Shown in pieces: positions 24,719 through 33,346 of a DNA stretch of 33,486 nt. The notes below the pieces were generated by a model. The model ran no database searches. It was not told where the DNA came from and worked only from the letters and a program-made list of their open reading frames with translations. Numbering within the stretch: position 1 is the stretch's first letter; every line of letters starts with the position of its first letter. Source of the stretch: Phycisphaeraceae bacterium (GTDB taxonomy: Bacteria > Planctomycetota > Phycisphaerae > Phycisphaerales > UBA1924); contig JAHBXK010000035.1 in NCBI GenBank assembly GCA_019636535.1, positions 1 to 33,486 on the forward strand. The letters are read 5' to 3'. A program made the translations under genes and the position numbers.

Positions 24719-25389
24719 GCCGCAGGTCTCCCGGACGGGTCCGTCGAAGGACCCTCGGTCACAGGAGTGGCGGAGCATGCCGCGCGGTCAAGCGATGCGG
24801 GAGCAGAGTTGGAACCGCCGCCAGATGCCGCCTGCAGACGGTCCCACTCGGCCAGCAGCAGCGCGAGGATCAGGTTGGACCGCTCGCTCCATCGCGCATC
24901 GGACTCTGGCGACCGCTCACCTACTCGGGCGGTCATGGAGACGTTGCCGACGCGCTCCGAACCGCCGATTGGGCAAGTCGCTGGGCAAGTCATCGATGTC
25001 TTTGAACCCTCGGTTGCCCAATCGATGGGCCTCGGAACCGCGTTCTGGCTGCAGCAGGGGGGTTGCTGGGCAACTTGGGCAACTTGGGCAAGTGATTCAG
25101 AGGAGGGGGCTCCCGGAGAATCGAGTTCTCGTGCCGAGCCGCTCCGGCTCCCAGCGCCGCCGTTGCGCTGCCCGAGCCCGCCGTCCACACCACTCTGACC
25201 GTTCTTGAACTTCCCGGAGGGGGGGTGTTGTTTTGAGTTGCCCAAGTTGACCAACTTGCCCACCGACCGCGTTTTTGGCATCGAGAAGGCGGTTTCGGGG
25301 GGTGTCGTTTGGGCAAGTCGGGCCTCGGAAGCCTCCGAGACTTGCCCACGCACTTGCCCAATTTCGGATCGGAGAGGCTCGCGGCTCAT
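24715..25389 (-). CDS. Low-complexity hypothetical protein overlapping an iteron-like repeat array
   Basis: 224 aa. It starts at ATG 25389, overlapping the prim-pol stop (ATGA), and its own stop overlaps the recombinase start (ATGA), so it is open between two coupled genes. No domain is recognised. The first about 140 residues are Ser/Gly/Gln-rich and encode the 10-bp repeat in changing phases as GQVxGQV, RLAQT, GKLVNLGN, LAQVAQVAQ and TCPATCP. Only the segment near SNLILALLLAEWDRLQAASG (about 170-190) looks like ordinary protein. The ORF may exist chiefly to keep translation running through a cis-acting DNA site, or be a genuine small accessory protein; I cannot tell. Confidence 0.5.
   Translation of the reverse strand: MSREPLRSEIGQVRGQVSEASEARLAQTTPPETAFSMPKTRSVGKLVNLGNSKQHPPSGKFKNGQSGVDGGLGQRNGGAGSRSGSARELDSPGAPSSESLAQVAQVAQQPPCCSQNAVPRPIDWATEGSKTSMTCPATCPIGGSERVGNVSMTARVGERSPESDARWSERSNLILALLLAEWDRLQAASGGGSNSAPASLDRAACSATPVTEGPSTDPSGRPAA
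24969..25361. repeat. Iteron-like array of TTGGGCAAGT motifs in both orientations
   Basis: At least 12 copies are seen. Forward: 24969-24978 (perfect), 24981-24990, 25066-25075, 25075-25084, 25084-25093 (perfect), 25309-25318 (perfect). Reverse: 25012-25021, 25236-25245, 25245-25254 (degenerate), 25254-25263, 25340-25349, 25352-25361 (perfect). Two clusters of three have an exact 9-bp period and face opposite ways. The motif is read in different codon phases, so conservation is at the DNA level. A replication-initiator, recombinase or repressor binding site is the likeliest reading. Confidence 0.75.
25311..25347. repeat. Inverted repeat/hairpin inside the iteron-like array
   Basis: GGGCAAGT (25311-25318) pairs with ACTTGCCC (25340-25347). 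The inner stem CTCGGA / TCCGAG (25324-25329 with 25334-25339) closes on a 4-base loop, and a 5-base bulge lies on one side. It could be an extruded cruciform or an mRNA structure at the start of the 224-aa ORF. Confidence 0.65.
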
Positions 25390-28046
25390 ACCACGATCTC
25401 CTCACCGGGCTTGCCGAGCAGGTGGTGCGCCTTGATGTGCAGCACCGATGGGCGGCTGCCTCCCGCCGTGACGCGCACCGTGAGGGTCTTCCGGGCAGGA
25501 TCGGTACTCGCCAGCAGTTTCTTCTCGTTGAGGCGCACGCGGAGCGTCCGCTCGCTCACCGCGATCGACTCGCCATCACCGCCCTGCGACTTGGCGACGC
25601 GGTAGGCGGCGTCCGGGTTCAAGTAGAGCTCATCACCGTCGATGTAGCCGATCCGCTCTCCCATCGGCCGCCACAGTTCACTGAGACTGCTCTCGTCCCG
25701 TCGCCAGCCGCAGGGCTGTGGATCTGTTGGCCACGATCCGTCCAGCCTGGCCAGGTGCGCCCGGCCCGACGCGATCGCCGAGGCGAGCAGTTCGAGGTAC
25801 CGCTGCGTTGGCTCAGCGCTCCGCTGGTGCTGGGCCTGCGCCTCGGCCGCCTCGATGAGGACCGACTTCGACTCCGCCTCGATGCGTTCCGCCTGTTCGG
25901 CGCTGACGACCTGCTCCTCGGTGGTCTCGGCCACGAAGCGCAGCAGGAGTTCGATGCACGCCTGGAGCTCGGCTAGCATGATCGGGTTGCGAGCATGCCC
26001 GCCGCCGGCCGCGAACTCCGGGCGGAGCTCGGCCACGCGCTGTTTGAACCGCGTCAAGATCTCGTCGCGCTGCCCCGCCATCCACATGCAGAACGCCGAC
26101 GTGAACGCCGCGAAGCGCCCGGCGGCCGCGTGGTCCTGAACAACCTGCAGGTCCTTGCCGTCGATGTCGCCGGGAGTGAGTTGAAGGATGAACAGACGCG
26201 CACGCACCGACTCGCCCCGCACCAGATCCTCACCGGTAGCGATGATCAATCCCCGCGGCGGACGCACGGCGCGGAGCCTGCAATCGGCGGTCATGCGACT
26301 CCGTCCGCTTCCGTTGCCCTGGGCGCGGAGCAGGCGATCGGCGGCTTGGTGCAGTTTGGCGTCCGAGTAGTTCTCGCCGCTGGGCTTGAAGTCATCGACC
26401 ACGAAGATCGCGTCCTTGGCCCGGAACGACAAGTCCTCAAGCGAGTTCGCGGTGGAACTCCATCCGGCCGGAAGGTTGCGCGAACCCATGCGCGGGCCGA
26501 AGAACTGCTGCACCAGCGCCGCGATCTCCGACTTGAATGCGCCCGTCCGCCCGACCAGGAACAGCGAGAAGTCCGCCCCGCCCAGGATCGCCCGGATCAC
26601 CGCCGCGACCACCGGGTAGCAGACCCGCGAAGGTTCGAGGAGCAGGAAGCACACGACGGCCTTGACCGCGGATTCGAGTTCGGCACAATCCGGCGGCGCT
26701 GGAAGTTCGTAATGCGCCAGGTTGCCAGTCAGTTCGACCTGCACGTCGGTCCTCAGGCCCTCCGCGCCGATCGCACCGGCCGCGTGCAGATACACCCACT
26801 TCCCGTCGATCTCACGCCAACCCGTGTGGCCGTACACCGTCCGGCACTTGACGTCCGGGGAGAGTTGCTGGATCGCTGTACGGGCGTGCGCCTCAGCGCT
26901 GTGACCGGGGAAGACGACCGCTCGCGCTCCGAGGTGCGCAACGTGCCAGTTCATCGTGTAGAACTTCTCGGCCGGGAGCGTGAACCGAACGGGCGCGCCG
27001 TTGTTCACCCGGCCCTCAATCTCGAACCGGCGGGCGGTCTCGACGCCGTCGTCGTGCGTGACGTCGGCGATGATCCGCGCGGAGAAGTTGGTCAACTGCG
27101 TCTCAACGGGTCCGTCTTTAGTCGGCTTCAGGTAGACCAGCCCCGCCGGAACGGCCTTGTACGGGCACCCCGGCCCTGCCTCGTACTTGGCGGCGCTCGC
27201 CGCGATGCTCGCGACTTCGTCGTCCGACATCGGCGGCACGCACCGACCAGCGTTGACCCGTAGCAGTTCCTCGCGGATCTCGTCTTCGCCGAAGCTCTGC
27301 CGACGCAACGTTCCCGCGATCGAGATTAGGGTGTCGCTTCGCTGCCCGTCCGGAATCGGATCGGTCGAGTGCAGCGACGGCTTCGCCTTCCGCTGTCGCT
27401 TGCCGGTGGTGGTCTTCTTCTCGGGATTGTCGATGAGCGACTGGAGCCACGCGGGAATCTCAGCGACCTCGACATCTCCGGGGGCGCGACCCTCGACCCA
27501 TTGATACCTGTTGCCGCTGGCGTGAAGGCTGGGGCCGACCACGATGTACCCGCCGTCGCCTTTGCAGTCGAGCCCTTCGGCGACGTTGCGGCTCCTGACC
27601 TTGCCGCCCGGGTGCTTGAACAGATAGTGCTGGCCGCCTCCGCCGGTGGCTGCCTCGACCGTCGCGGGCAGATCCCCGTGCTCGGCGACGAGCGCTGCGA
27701 GGGTCTTGTCGCCGTCGTGCCGCGGGTCTACGTCCAGAACGACCAGGCCGGACTCGGGGCCGGTGCAAACGCCGATGTTGGCGTCGGGCCAGGTGGACCA
27801 CCACGAACGGATCTGGGCGGGGTCGTTCGAGGCGTTCTTCAGGCCGCTCTTTGTTCGCGGGTGCTTACCGATGCTCGGGCAGTCGGCCTTGCCGCACGAG
27901 CACTGGGGGTGGTCCCCGGTCGAGGTCGGCTTGTGCAGCGGGAACACGGGCCAGCCGCGCGCGGCGTACGCCAGCGCCGCTTCGAGGAGCGGATTGGTGG
28001 GGTCCGGCGCGGGCGACGGCAGTGGGGGAGTAGCGAGCGTGGTCAT
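25386..28046 (-). CDS. Bifunctional DNA primase/polymerase fused to a P-loop helicase-like domain
   Basis: 886 aa from ATG 28046; the upstream HTH gene's stop overlaps it (ATGA), and a longer frame upstream is spurious. The prim-pol (AEP) domain covers 20-205: WPVFPLHKP, a CSCGKADC Cys cluster with GKHPRT, catalytic DVD at 105-107, GGGGQHYLF and DGGYIVVGPS. A primase-C-terminal-like region (235-290, ISIAGTLRRQ and MSDDEVASIA) follows. A P-loop ATPase follows with Walker A GRTGAFKS (499-506) and Walker B FVVDDF (548-553), as in DUF927-type or SF3-like helicases of mobile elements. It probably starts replication of the excised element. Its stop overlaps the next ATG. Confidence 0.88.
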   Translation of the reverse strand: MTTLATPPLPSPAPDPTNPLLEAALAYAARGWPVFPLHKPTSTGDHPQCSCGKADCPSIGKHPRTKSGLKNASNDPAQIRSWWSTWPDANIGVCTGPESGLVVLDVDPRHDGDKTLAALVAEHGDLPATVEAATGGGGQHYLFKHPGGKVRSRNVAEGLDCKGDGGYIVVGPSLHASGNRYQWVEGRAPGDVEVAEIPAWLQSLIDNPEKKTTTGKRQRKAKPSLHSTDPIPDGQRSDTLISIAGTLRRQSFGEDEIREELLRVNAGRCVPPMSDDEVASIAASAAKYEAGPGCPYKAVPAGLVYLKPTKDGPVETQLTNFSARIIADVTHDDGVETARRFEIEGRVNNGAPVRFTLPAEKFYTMNWHVAHLGARAVVFPGHSAEAHARTAIQQLSPDVKCRTVYGHTGWREIDGKWVYLHAAGAIGAEGLRTDVQVELTGNLAHYELPAPPDCAELESAVKAVVCFLLLEPSRVCYPVVAAVIRAILGGADFSLFLVGRTGAFKSEIAALVQQFFGPRMGSRNLPAGWSSTANSLEDLSFRAKDAIFVVDDFKPSGENYSDAKLHQAADRLLRAQGNGSGRSRMTADCRLRAVRPPRGLIIATGEDLVRGESVRARLFILQLTPGDIDGKDLQVVQDHAAAGRFAAFTSAFCMWMAGQRDEILTRFKQRVAELRPEFAAGGGHARNPIMLAELQACIELLLRFVAETTEEQVVSAEQAERIEAESKSVLIEAAEAQAQHQRSAEPTQRYLELLASAIASGRAHLARLDGSWPTDPQPCGWRRDESSLSELWRPMGERIGYIDGDELYLNPDAAYRVAKSQGGDGESIAVSERTLRVRLNEKKLLASTDPARKTLTVRVTAGGSRPSVLHIKAHHLLGKPGEEIVV

Positions 28047-28261
28047 TCGCGCCTTCCCTTCGCCGACAACTCGGTCAGATAGCAGTCGAGTTCGGTGACG
28101 GAATAGACGACCCGCCGTCCCAGCCGCACGTGCGGGACCTTTCCTTCCTTGGTCAGCCTGGCCAACAACCTCGGGCTGATACCAAGTGCTTCGGCTGCCT
28201 GTTTTATGTTGACCGTGAGACGGACGGGGTCGCGGCCGTGCGACCCAAGAGACTGGTTCAT
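28043..28261 (-). CDS. AlpA/excisionase-like helix-turn-helix protein
   Basis: 72 aa from ATG 28261 with a GGGGGGAA ribosome binding site. The core NIKQAAEALGISPRLLARL, then KVPHVRLGRRVVYSVTELDCYL, is the winged MerR-like HTH of the excisionase/AlpA (HTH_17) family, in which the R-R segment reads the minor groove. These proteins direct excision or control the element operon. It is chained by ATGA to the small ORF before it and to the prim-pol gene after it. It may bind the repeat array downstream, which is speculation. Confidence 0.85.
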   Translation of the reverse strand: MNQSLGSHGRDPVRLTVNIKQAAEALGISPRLLARLTKEGKVPHVRLGRRVVYSVTELDCYLTELSAKGRRE

Positions 28262-28434
28262 GAGACGTTCCCCCCAACCCGAATGCGTGCGAAATCGAGA
28301 CCGCCGCTCACCGCGAGCGTGATTGCGTCGTGCGGGCGTGCTGCGCGCAGCGACTCGACCGCCGCGAGCGATCCGCCGTTGAGGCGGTCACCACGTTCGT
28401 TCTTCTCGCGGAAGTTGCGTGCGGCGTGCTGCAT
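28258..28434 (-). CDS. Small 58-aa hypothetical ORF coupled to the HTH gene
   Basis: ATG 28434 to TGA 28258; the stop overlaps the HTH start (ATGA), the same coupling used by every other gene in this operon. The protein starts MQHAARNFREKNERG and is charged and soluble, with no recognised domain. No good ribosome binding site precedes the ATG, but the frame is open back to just after the preceding gene's stop. The coupling pattern is the main reason to believe in it. Confidence 0.4.
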   Translation of the reverse strand: MQHAARNFREKNERGDRLNGGSLAAVESLRAARPHDAITLAVSGGLDFARIRVGGNVS

Positions 28435-28505
28435 GCCGAGGGAGTTTCGGCACGCAAGGCTGCGCTTGTCGAGGTCGTCAGAACCTCTGGTGAGTATTTG
28501 GTGGA

Positions 28506-29543
28506 CTAGTGATTATTTGGTGATGACGACGGAACACGTTTGTCGTCATGCACCAGCGCCATCCATGCTTCAGCAGCATCGGACCCAGATCGTGGTGCAG
28601 CCGTTGGTGCTGCCGCAATCAAACGACGGATCTCATCAAGCAGGAACAGGCGATCGTTCTGACCCGGCTTGCTCGGCTTGACCTTCGCCTTGCAACGAAT
28701 GCGATCGAAGGTCGTACCACTGACGTCCCCAACCTTGCACAGTCTCTTCTTGGTCCAACCTCGTTGGGTCTTGCCAGACTCCGATTGCTCTCGGTGGCCG
28801 TTCGCGTGTTTCGCGCTGCCTTTGGATGGGCGTTGCAGTCGCCACGCGTTCGACAGCCGTGATCGCAGCGTCTGATACTCCGTCAGCAGGCCCGGAACCC
28901 GGTCGAGGCAGGCCGTGAGGTTCGCCTCGGGTATTCCCAGCGCGAGCTCCAGCCCGGAGAAGCACGACTCGGTCCGTTCGAATAGTTCGAGCGCATCTGC
29001 CGACGCTTGACGGCTGTTCGCACCGGAGACCTCGTCCAGTGCGAGTAGACATCCATCCTCAATCGCCTGCTCGGCGATCGGCCGCGCACTTCGGAACATC
29101 TCGATCTGTGCGTTGAGGTGATCGTGCGTACCCGGAGGGATGACATCGTGTTGCAAGGACTTCCTCAACTGTCCATCAACCTGCGCGGAGAGCTCGAAGT
29201 CCGTCGGCACATTCTTTTTCCCCGCGGCTCGGTCGGCGGCTGCTCGATGTTGAAGCCCCTTCATCAACTCCTTGGCGTTCTGAAACGCGACGTCAATGTG
29301 CCGACGGCGGTCTTTGTCGATGCGGCCGACGAGTTGGATGTTGAACAGCGCAATCTCGGCGTGGTGCATGGCGAGCCGAAAGCGCGCGTGCAGGTCATCC
29401 GGCCATTCGATGTGCCGAGCCTTCGAGGGCTCGGCTCGAATCCCCGGAGTCGCCGCCCCGTCGATGCGTTCGTGTCCCCGCGGGTCCGCGGTGCCCTCGG
29501 CCCGCACGCCCGAGCCCGCTTTGCGAGAAGGTCGCCCTTTCAT
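28506..29543 (-). CDS. Orphan hypothetical protein with a possible C-terminal DNA-binding segment
   Basis: 345 aa from ATG 29543 (GGGAG 7 bases upstream); GTG 29576 is an alternative. No family recognised. The first 50 residues are basic and disordered. Residues 55-230 are alpha-helical, for example HIDVAFQNAKELMKGLQHRA and IAEQAIEDGCLLALDEV. The C-terminal part (about 255-330) reads GWTKKRLCKVGDVSGTTFDRIR, suggestive of a helix-turn-helix. It is the first gene of the element operon and is divergent from hsdM, so it could be a regulator of either. Base composition is lower in GC than its neighbours. Confidence 0.6.
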   Translation of the reverse strand: MKGRPSRKAGSGVRAEGTADPRGHERIDGAATPGIRAEPSKARHIEWPDDLHARFRLAMHHAEIALFNIQLVGRIDKDRRRHIDVAFQNAKELMKGLQHRAAADRAAGKKNVPTDFELSAQVDGQLRKSLQHDVIPPGTHDHLNAQIEMFRSARPIAEQAIEDGCLLALDEVSGANSRQASADALELFERTESCFSGLELALGIPEANLTACLDRVPGLLTEYQTLRSRLSNAWRLQRPSKGSAKHANGHREQSESGKTQRGWTKKRLCKVGDVSGTTFDRIRCKAKVKPSKPGQNDRLFLLDEIRRLIAAAPTAAPRSGSDAAEAWMALVHDDKRVPSSSPNNH

Positions 29544-29698
29544 CGATTTGGCTCCCAGCCTTCCGAACGCCCACACTCCCCGGCCACAATCTCTCGGTCT
29601 CCCAGCCTCAATCCGGTATCATGGAGTTCGTCCCGTGAAGACCTCGGGAAGTCAGGTCGTTGACCGAGTCACACTCGCTTCGGAGTCTACCGCTACGA
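29544..29698. promoter_or_regulatory. Divergent intergenic region between the orphan gene and hsdM
   Basis: 155 bp that must hold both promoters. A TATCAT at 29617-29622 could serve as a + strand -10, but no good -35 sits 16-18 bp upstream. An alternative TTG start for hsdM lies at 29660. Nothing else stands out. Confidence 0.3.
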
Positions 29699-31870
29699 AT
29701 GGAATCTCACCAACTCAACTGGATCGCCAACTTCATCTGGGGCATCGCCGACGATGTACTCCGGGACGTCTACGTCCGCGGCAAGTACCGAGACGTCATT
29801 CTGCCCATGGTGGTCATCCGCCGTCTCGACGCCGTGCTGGAACCGACGAAGGCAGCGGTCCTGAAGATGAGGGAGACGCTCGATAGGGGCAAGATCGCCA
29901 ACCAGGACGCTGCGCTCAAGAAGGCCGCCGGCCAGGCGTTCTACAACGCCTCACCGTTCACCCTGCGCGAGCTGAAGAACCGAGGCAAAGCCTCCCAGCT
30001 CAAGGCCGACTTCGAGGCATACCTCGATGGCTTCTCCGACAACGTCAAGGAGATCCTCGGCAAATTCAAGTTTCACAACCAGATCCCCACTCTGCACGAG
30101 CACGACCTGATCGGCGCGCTGATCGAAAAGTTCCTCGACCGCTCCATCAACCTCTCGCCGCAGCCGGTCAAGAACGACGACGGCACGATCAAACTTCCAG
30201 CCCTTGACAACCACGCGATGGGCACCGTGTTCGAGGAGTTGATCCGTCGGTTCAACGAAGAGAACAACGAGGAGGCGGGCGAGCACTTCACGCCGCGCGA
30301 CGTTGTCGCCCTGATGGCCGACCTCATCTTCGTGCCCATCGCCAAGCAGATCAAGGACGCGACGTACACCGTGTATGACGGCGCGTGCGGCACCGGCGGC
30401 ATGCTGACCGTCGCCGAAGATCGCCTCCGCGCGATCGCCAAGGAGAACGGCAAGTCCGTCGAGATCCATCTCTACGGCCAGGAGGTTAACGCCGAGACCT
30501 ACGCGATCACCAAGGCCGACCTGCTCCTCAAGGGCGAAGGCAATGAGGCAGAGAACTTCCGCCACGGCAGCACGCTCTCGAGCGACGGATTCCCCGGCAT
30601 GGAGTTCAACTTCATGCTCTCTAACCCGCCCTACGGCAAGTCGTGGAAGACCGATCTCGAAAAGATGGGCGGCAAGGACGGCATTAAGGACCCACGCTTC
30701 ATCATCGACCACGCGGGCGATCCGGAGTACTCACTGCTCACCCGCTCCAGCGACGGCCAGTTGCTGTTCCTGGTGAACAAGCTGGCCAAAATGAAGGCCG
30801 ACTTCGACAAGTACCCCTTCGGCAGTCGCATCGCCGAGGTCCACAACGGCTCCTCCCTCTTCACCGGCGACGCTGGCCAGGGCGAGAGCAACATCCGCCG
30901 CTGGATCATCGAGAACGACTGGCTGGAGGCGATCATCGCCCTGCCGCTCAACATGTTCTACAACACGGGGATCGCCACATACATCTGGGTGCTCACGAAC
31001 AGGAAGCCCAAGCACCGCGTCGGCAAGGTGCAACTGATCGACGCCACGGCGTGGAGCAAGCCCCTCCGCAAGAACCTGGGCAAGAAGAACTGCGAACTCT
31101 CCGTGGGCGACATCGCCAAGATCATGGGCGTGTTCATGGAGTTCAAGGACACCCCCGAGAGCAAGATCTTCCCCAACGAGGCCTTCGGGTACTGGAAGAT
31201 CACCGTCGAGCGGCCCCTGCGGCTCGCGGTCGATCTGTCGGCCAAGCGGCTGGCCGCGTTGCGGGCCGCGTGCAAAGACGCCGACGAAGAGCCGCTGGCG
31301 AATCTCGCCGACCGCGTCGCCAAGACGCTCGGCCCCGGCCCGCACATGGATGCGAACGCCTTCTTCGCCGCCGTGGAGGCCGATGCCGACGAGCACGGCG
31401 TCAAGACCACCGCCAAGCGGCTCAAGGTGCTGCGCGAGCACCTCTGCACGCGCGACGAGAAGGCCCGGCCCATCATCGCCCGGACGCACAAGCCGGGCAA
31501 GGCCAAGGTTAACCCCATCCACGGGCTGTTCCCGGAGGAGGGCGGCCGGGCCGTCATCGACTACGAGCCCGACAGCGACCTCCGCGACACCGAGCAGGTG
31601 CCGCTGCTCGAATCGGGGGGGATCTCGGCGTTCTTCGAGCGTGAGGTGAAGCCGCACGCGCCGGATGCGTGGATCGACGCGGAGGCAACGAAGATCGGCT
31701 ACGAGGTCTCGTTCACGCGGTACTTCTACAAGCCCCCCGCGCTGCGGACGCTGGAGCAGATCCGGGCCGACATCCTGGCCCTGGAGGCGGAGACGGAGGG
31801 GCTGCTGTCGGAGATCGTGGGGGAGGCCGCCGGCGCGGGGAAAGCGGCTGTCGCCGGGGGGAAGCGATAG
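29699..31870 (+). CDS. hsdM: Type I restriction-modification DNA methyltransferase subunit M
   Basis: 723 aa from ATG 29699; the TTG at 29660 would add 13 residues not expected for the family. The N-terminal HsdM_N domain has NFIWGIADDVLRDVY and VILPMVVIRRLDAVL. The SAM motif I is DGACGTGGML (from Asp227) and the catalytic motif IV is NPPY (309-312), an adenine-N6 methyltransferase signature. The C-terminal half (about 480-723) is a long extension ending in a coiled coil (ALRTLEQIRADILALEAE), as in the larger HsdM subclass. It methylates host DNA with HsdS as the specificity subunit. hsdS follows after 3 bp. The matching hsdR is not in the window. Confidence 0.95.
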   Translation: MESHQLNWIANFIWGIADDVLRDVYVRGKYRDVILPMVVIRRLDAVLEPTKAAVLKMRETLDRGKIANQDAALKKAAGQAFYNASPFTLRELKNRGKASQLKADFEAYLDGFSDNVKEILGKFKFHNQIPTLHEHDLIGALIEKFLDRSINLSPQPVKNDDGTIKLPALDNHAMGTVFEELIRRFNEENNEEAGEHFTPRDVVALMADLIFVPIAKQIKDATYTVYDGACGTGGMLTVAEDRLRAIAKENGKSVEIHLYGQEVNAETYAITKADLLLKGEGNEAENFRHGSTLSSDGFPGMEFNFMLSNPPYGKSWKTDLEKMGGKDGIKDPRFIIDHAGDPEYSLLTRSSDGQLLFLVNKLAKMKADFDKYPFGSRIAEVHNGSSLFTGDAGQGESNIRRWIIENDWLEAIIALPLNMFYNTGIATYIWVLTNRKPKHRVGKVQLIDATAWSKPLRKNLGKKNCELSVGDIAKIMGVFMEFKDTPESKIFPNEAFGYWKITVERPLRLAVDLSAKRLAALRAACKDADEEPLANLADRVAKTLGPGPHMDANAFFAAVEADADEHGVKTTAKRLKVLREHLCTRDEKARPIIARTHKPGKAKVNPIHGLFPEEGGRAVIDYEPDSDLRDTEQVPLLESGGISAFFEREVKPHAPDAWIDAEATKIGYEVSFTRYFYKPPALRTLEQIRADILALEAETEGLLSEIVGEAAGAGKAAVAGGKR

Positions 31871-31873
31871 GCC

Positions 31874-33346
31874 ATGCTCAACGGCTTGAAGCCATATCCG
31901 AACGCCCTTCGGGCGGTGCCCAACGAGCCATGGCTCGGGAGCGTGCCCGCGCACTGGGGCACGGCCAAGCTCAAGCACGTGCTCGCCGAGCGGAACGAGC
32001 GCGGCTTCCCCGCCGAGCCGCTGCTGGCCGCGACGCAGACCAAGGGCGTCGTCCTCAAGAGCGACTACGGCAGCCGCACCGTCGAGGCGATGAAGGACCT
32101 GCACCTGCTCAAGCTGGTGCGGGTCGGCGATTTCGTCATCAGCCTGCGCTCGTTTCAGGGTGGCATCGAGTTCGCCCGCACGCAAGGCATCATCAGCCCC
32201 GCGTACACGATTCTGTATCCCCGCGACAGCGCGGCCCACGGCTATCTCGCCGCGCTCTTCAAGTCGCGTCCGTTCATCGGGAACTTGACGCTCTACGTGA
32301 CGGGCATCCGGCAGGGCCAGAACATTGACTACGTAAAGCTCGGGCGTTCAAGCATCCCCCTCCCTCCCCCCGCCGAGCAGGCGGGGATTGTGCGGTTTCT
32401 GGGGGCGGTGGACCGGAAGGTGAACCGGTTCATCCGGGCCAAGCGGCGGCTAATCGAGGTGCTCACCGAGCAGAAGCAGGCCATCATCACCCACGCCGTC
32501 ACCAAGGGCCTGAACCCCCACGCCCCCTTGAAACCCTCCGGCATCGACTGGCTCGGCGACGTGCCGGAGCATTGGGAGGTATCTCGCATCCGCGCGTGCT
32601 TGGTGGACACTCGCGCTGGCATTTGGGGCGACGACCCAACCCCGGCAAACACGGCTGATCATGTCGTGTGCCTTCGCGTGGCCGACTTTGACATGCCGCG
32701 GCTTGGCATTAGCGCCAGCAAGCTGACCATGCGCGCAGTCCCGGCTTCAGCGCGTACGCCGAGGTTGCTGGCCTCGGGCGACATACTGCTGGAGAAGTCG
32801 GGCGGCGGGGAAGCGGAGCCGGTTGGGCGTGTGGTGATGTACGACGCCGAGGTCGCCCCTCACGCGATCTCCTCGAACTTCATCGTGCGTCTCCGCCCTG
32901 ACCGAGCGAGAGTCGATCCCACGTTCCTTCTGAAAGTCCTTGCGATGATGCAGGCCACGCGGCGCAACGTGCCGTGGATCAAGCAGACCACTGGCATCCA
33001 GAACTTGGACGAACGAGCGTACCTCTCGCTGGGCATCGGCGTGCCCCCGCTTGTGGAACAGCAGGAGATTGTTGAGAAGGTCGCCGCGATGCTACGACCA
33101 GTTGATCTTGCTGTCACGCAGGCCCGCCGTGAGATCGACCTGATCCGCGAGTACCGCACGCGGCTGGTGGCCGATGTCGTCACGGGCAAGGTCGATGTCC
33201 GCGCCGCCGCCGCCGCGCTCCCCGACGAACCACCCCCCTCCACGCCCGCCGAGGAGGAGTTCGCCCCCGCCGAGGACGACGATCCGGAAGCCGAGGCCGA
33301 TGGCGACGACCCCGCCGACCACGCCCCCGAGGAGGTGGAGGCATGA
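31874..33346 (+). CDS. hsdS: Type I restriction-modification specificity subunit S
   Basis: 490 aa, beginning 3 bp after hsdM. There are two target-recognition domains, about 20-165 and 230-395. Each opens with a W-L-G-x-V-P-x-H-W motif (WLGSVPAHWGTAKL and WLGDVPEHWEVSRI) and closes with a conserved helix: PPPAEQAGIVRFLGAVDRKV and PPLVEQQEIVEKVAAML. The two-half design gives a bipartite DNA target. The last about 45 residues are strongly acidic and Pro-rich (EEEFAPAEDDDPEAEADGDD), an unusual extension that could shield or regulate the complex. The stop overlaps the next start (ATGA). Confidence 0.93.
   Translation: MLNGLKPYPNALRAVPNEPWLGSVPAHWGTAKLKHVLAERNERGFPAEPLLAATQTKGVVLKSDYGSRTVEAMKDLHLLKLVRVGDFVISLRSFQGGIEFARTQGIISPAYTILYPRDSAAHGYLAALFKSRPFIGNLTLYVTGIRQGQNIDYVKLGRSSIPLPPPAEQAGIVRFLGAVDRKVNRFIRAKRRLIEVLTEQKQAIITHAVTKGLNPHAPLKPSGIDWLGDVPEHWEVSRIRACLVDTRAGIWGDDPTPANTADHVVCLRVADFDMPRLGISASKLTMRAVPASARTPRLLASGDILLEKSGGGEAEPVGRVVMYDAEVAPHAISSNFIVRLRPDRARVDPTFLLKVLAMMQATRRNVPWIKQTTGIQNLDERAYLSLGIGVPPLVEQQEIVEKVAAMLRPVDLAVTQARREIDLIREYRTRLVADVVTGKVDVRAAAAALPDEPPPSTPAEEEFAPAEDDDPEAEADGDDPADHAPEEVEA

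Noticed and set aside
24969..25361. A CRISPR array
   Set aside because: Units are only 10 bp, occur in both orientations, and have no regular spacers or cas genes.
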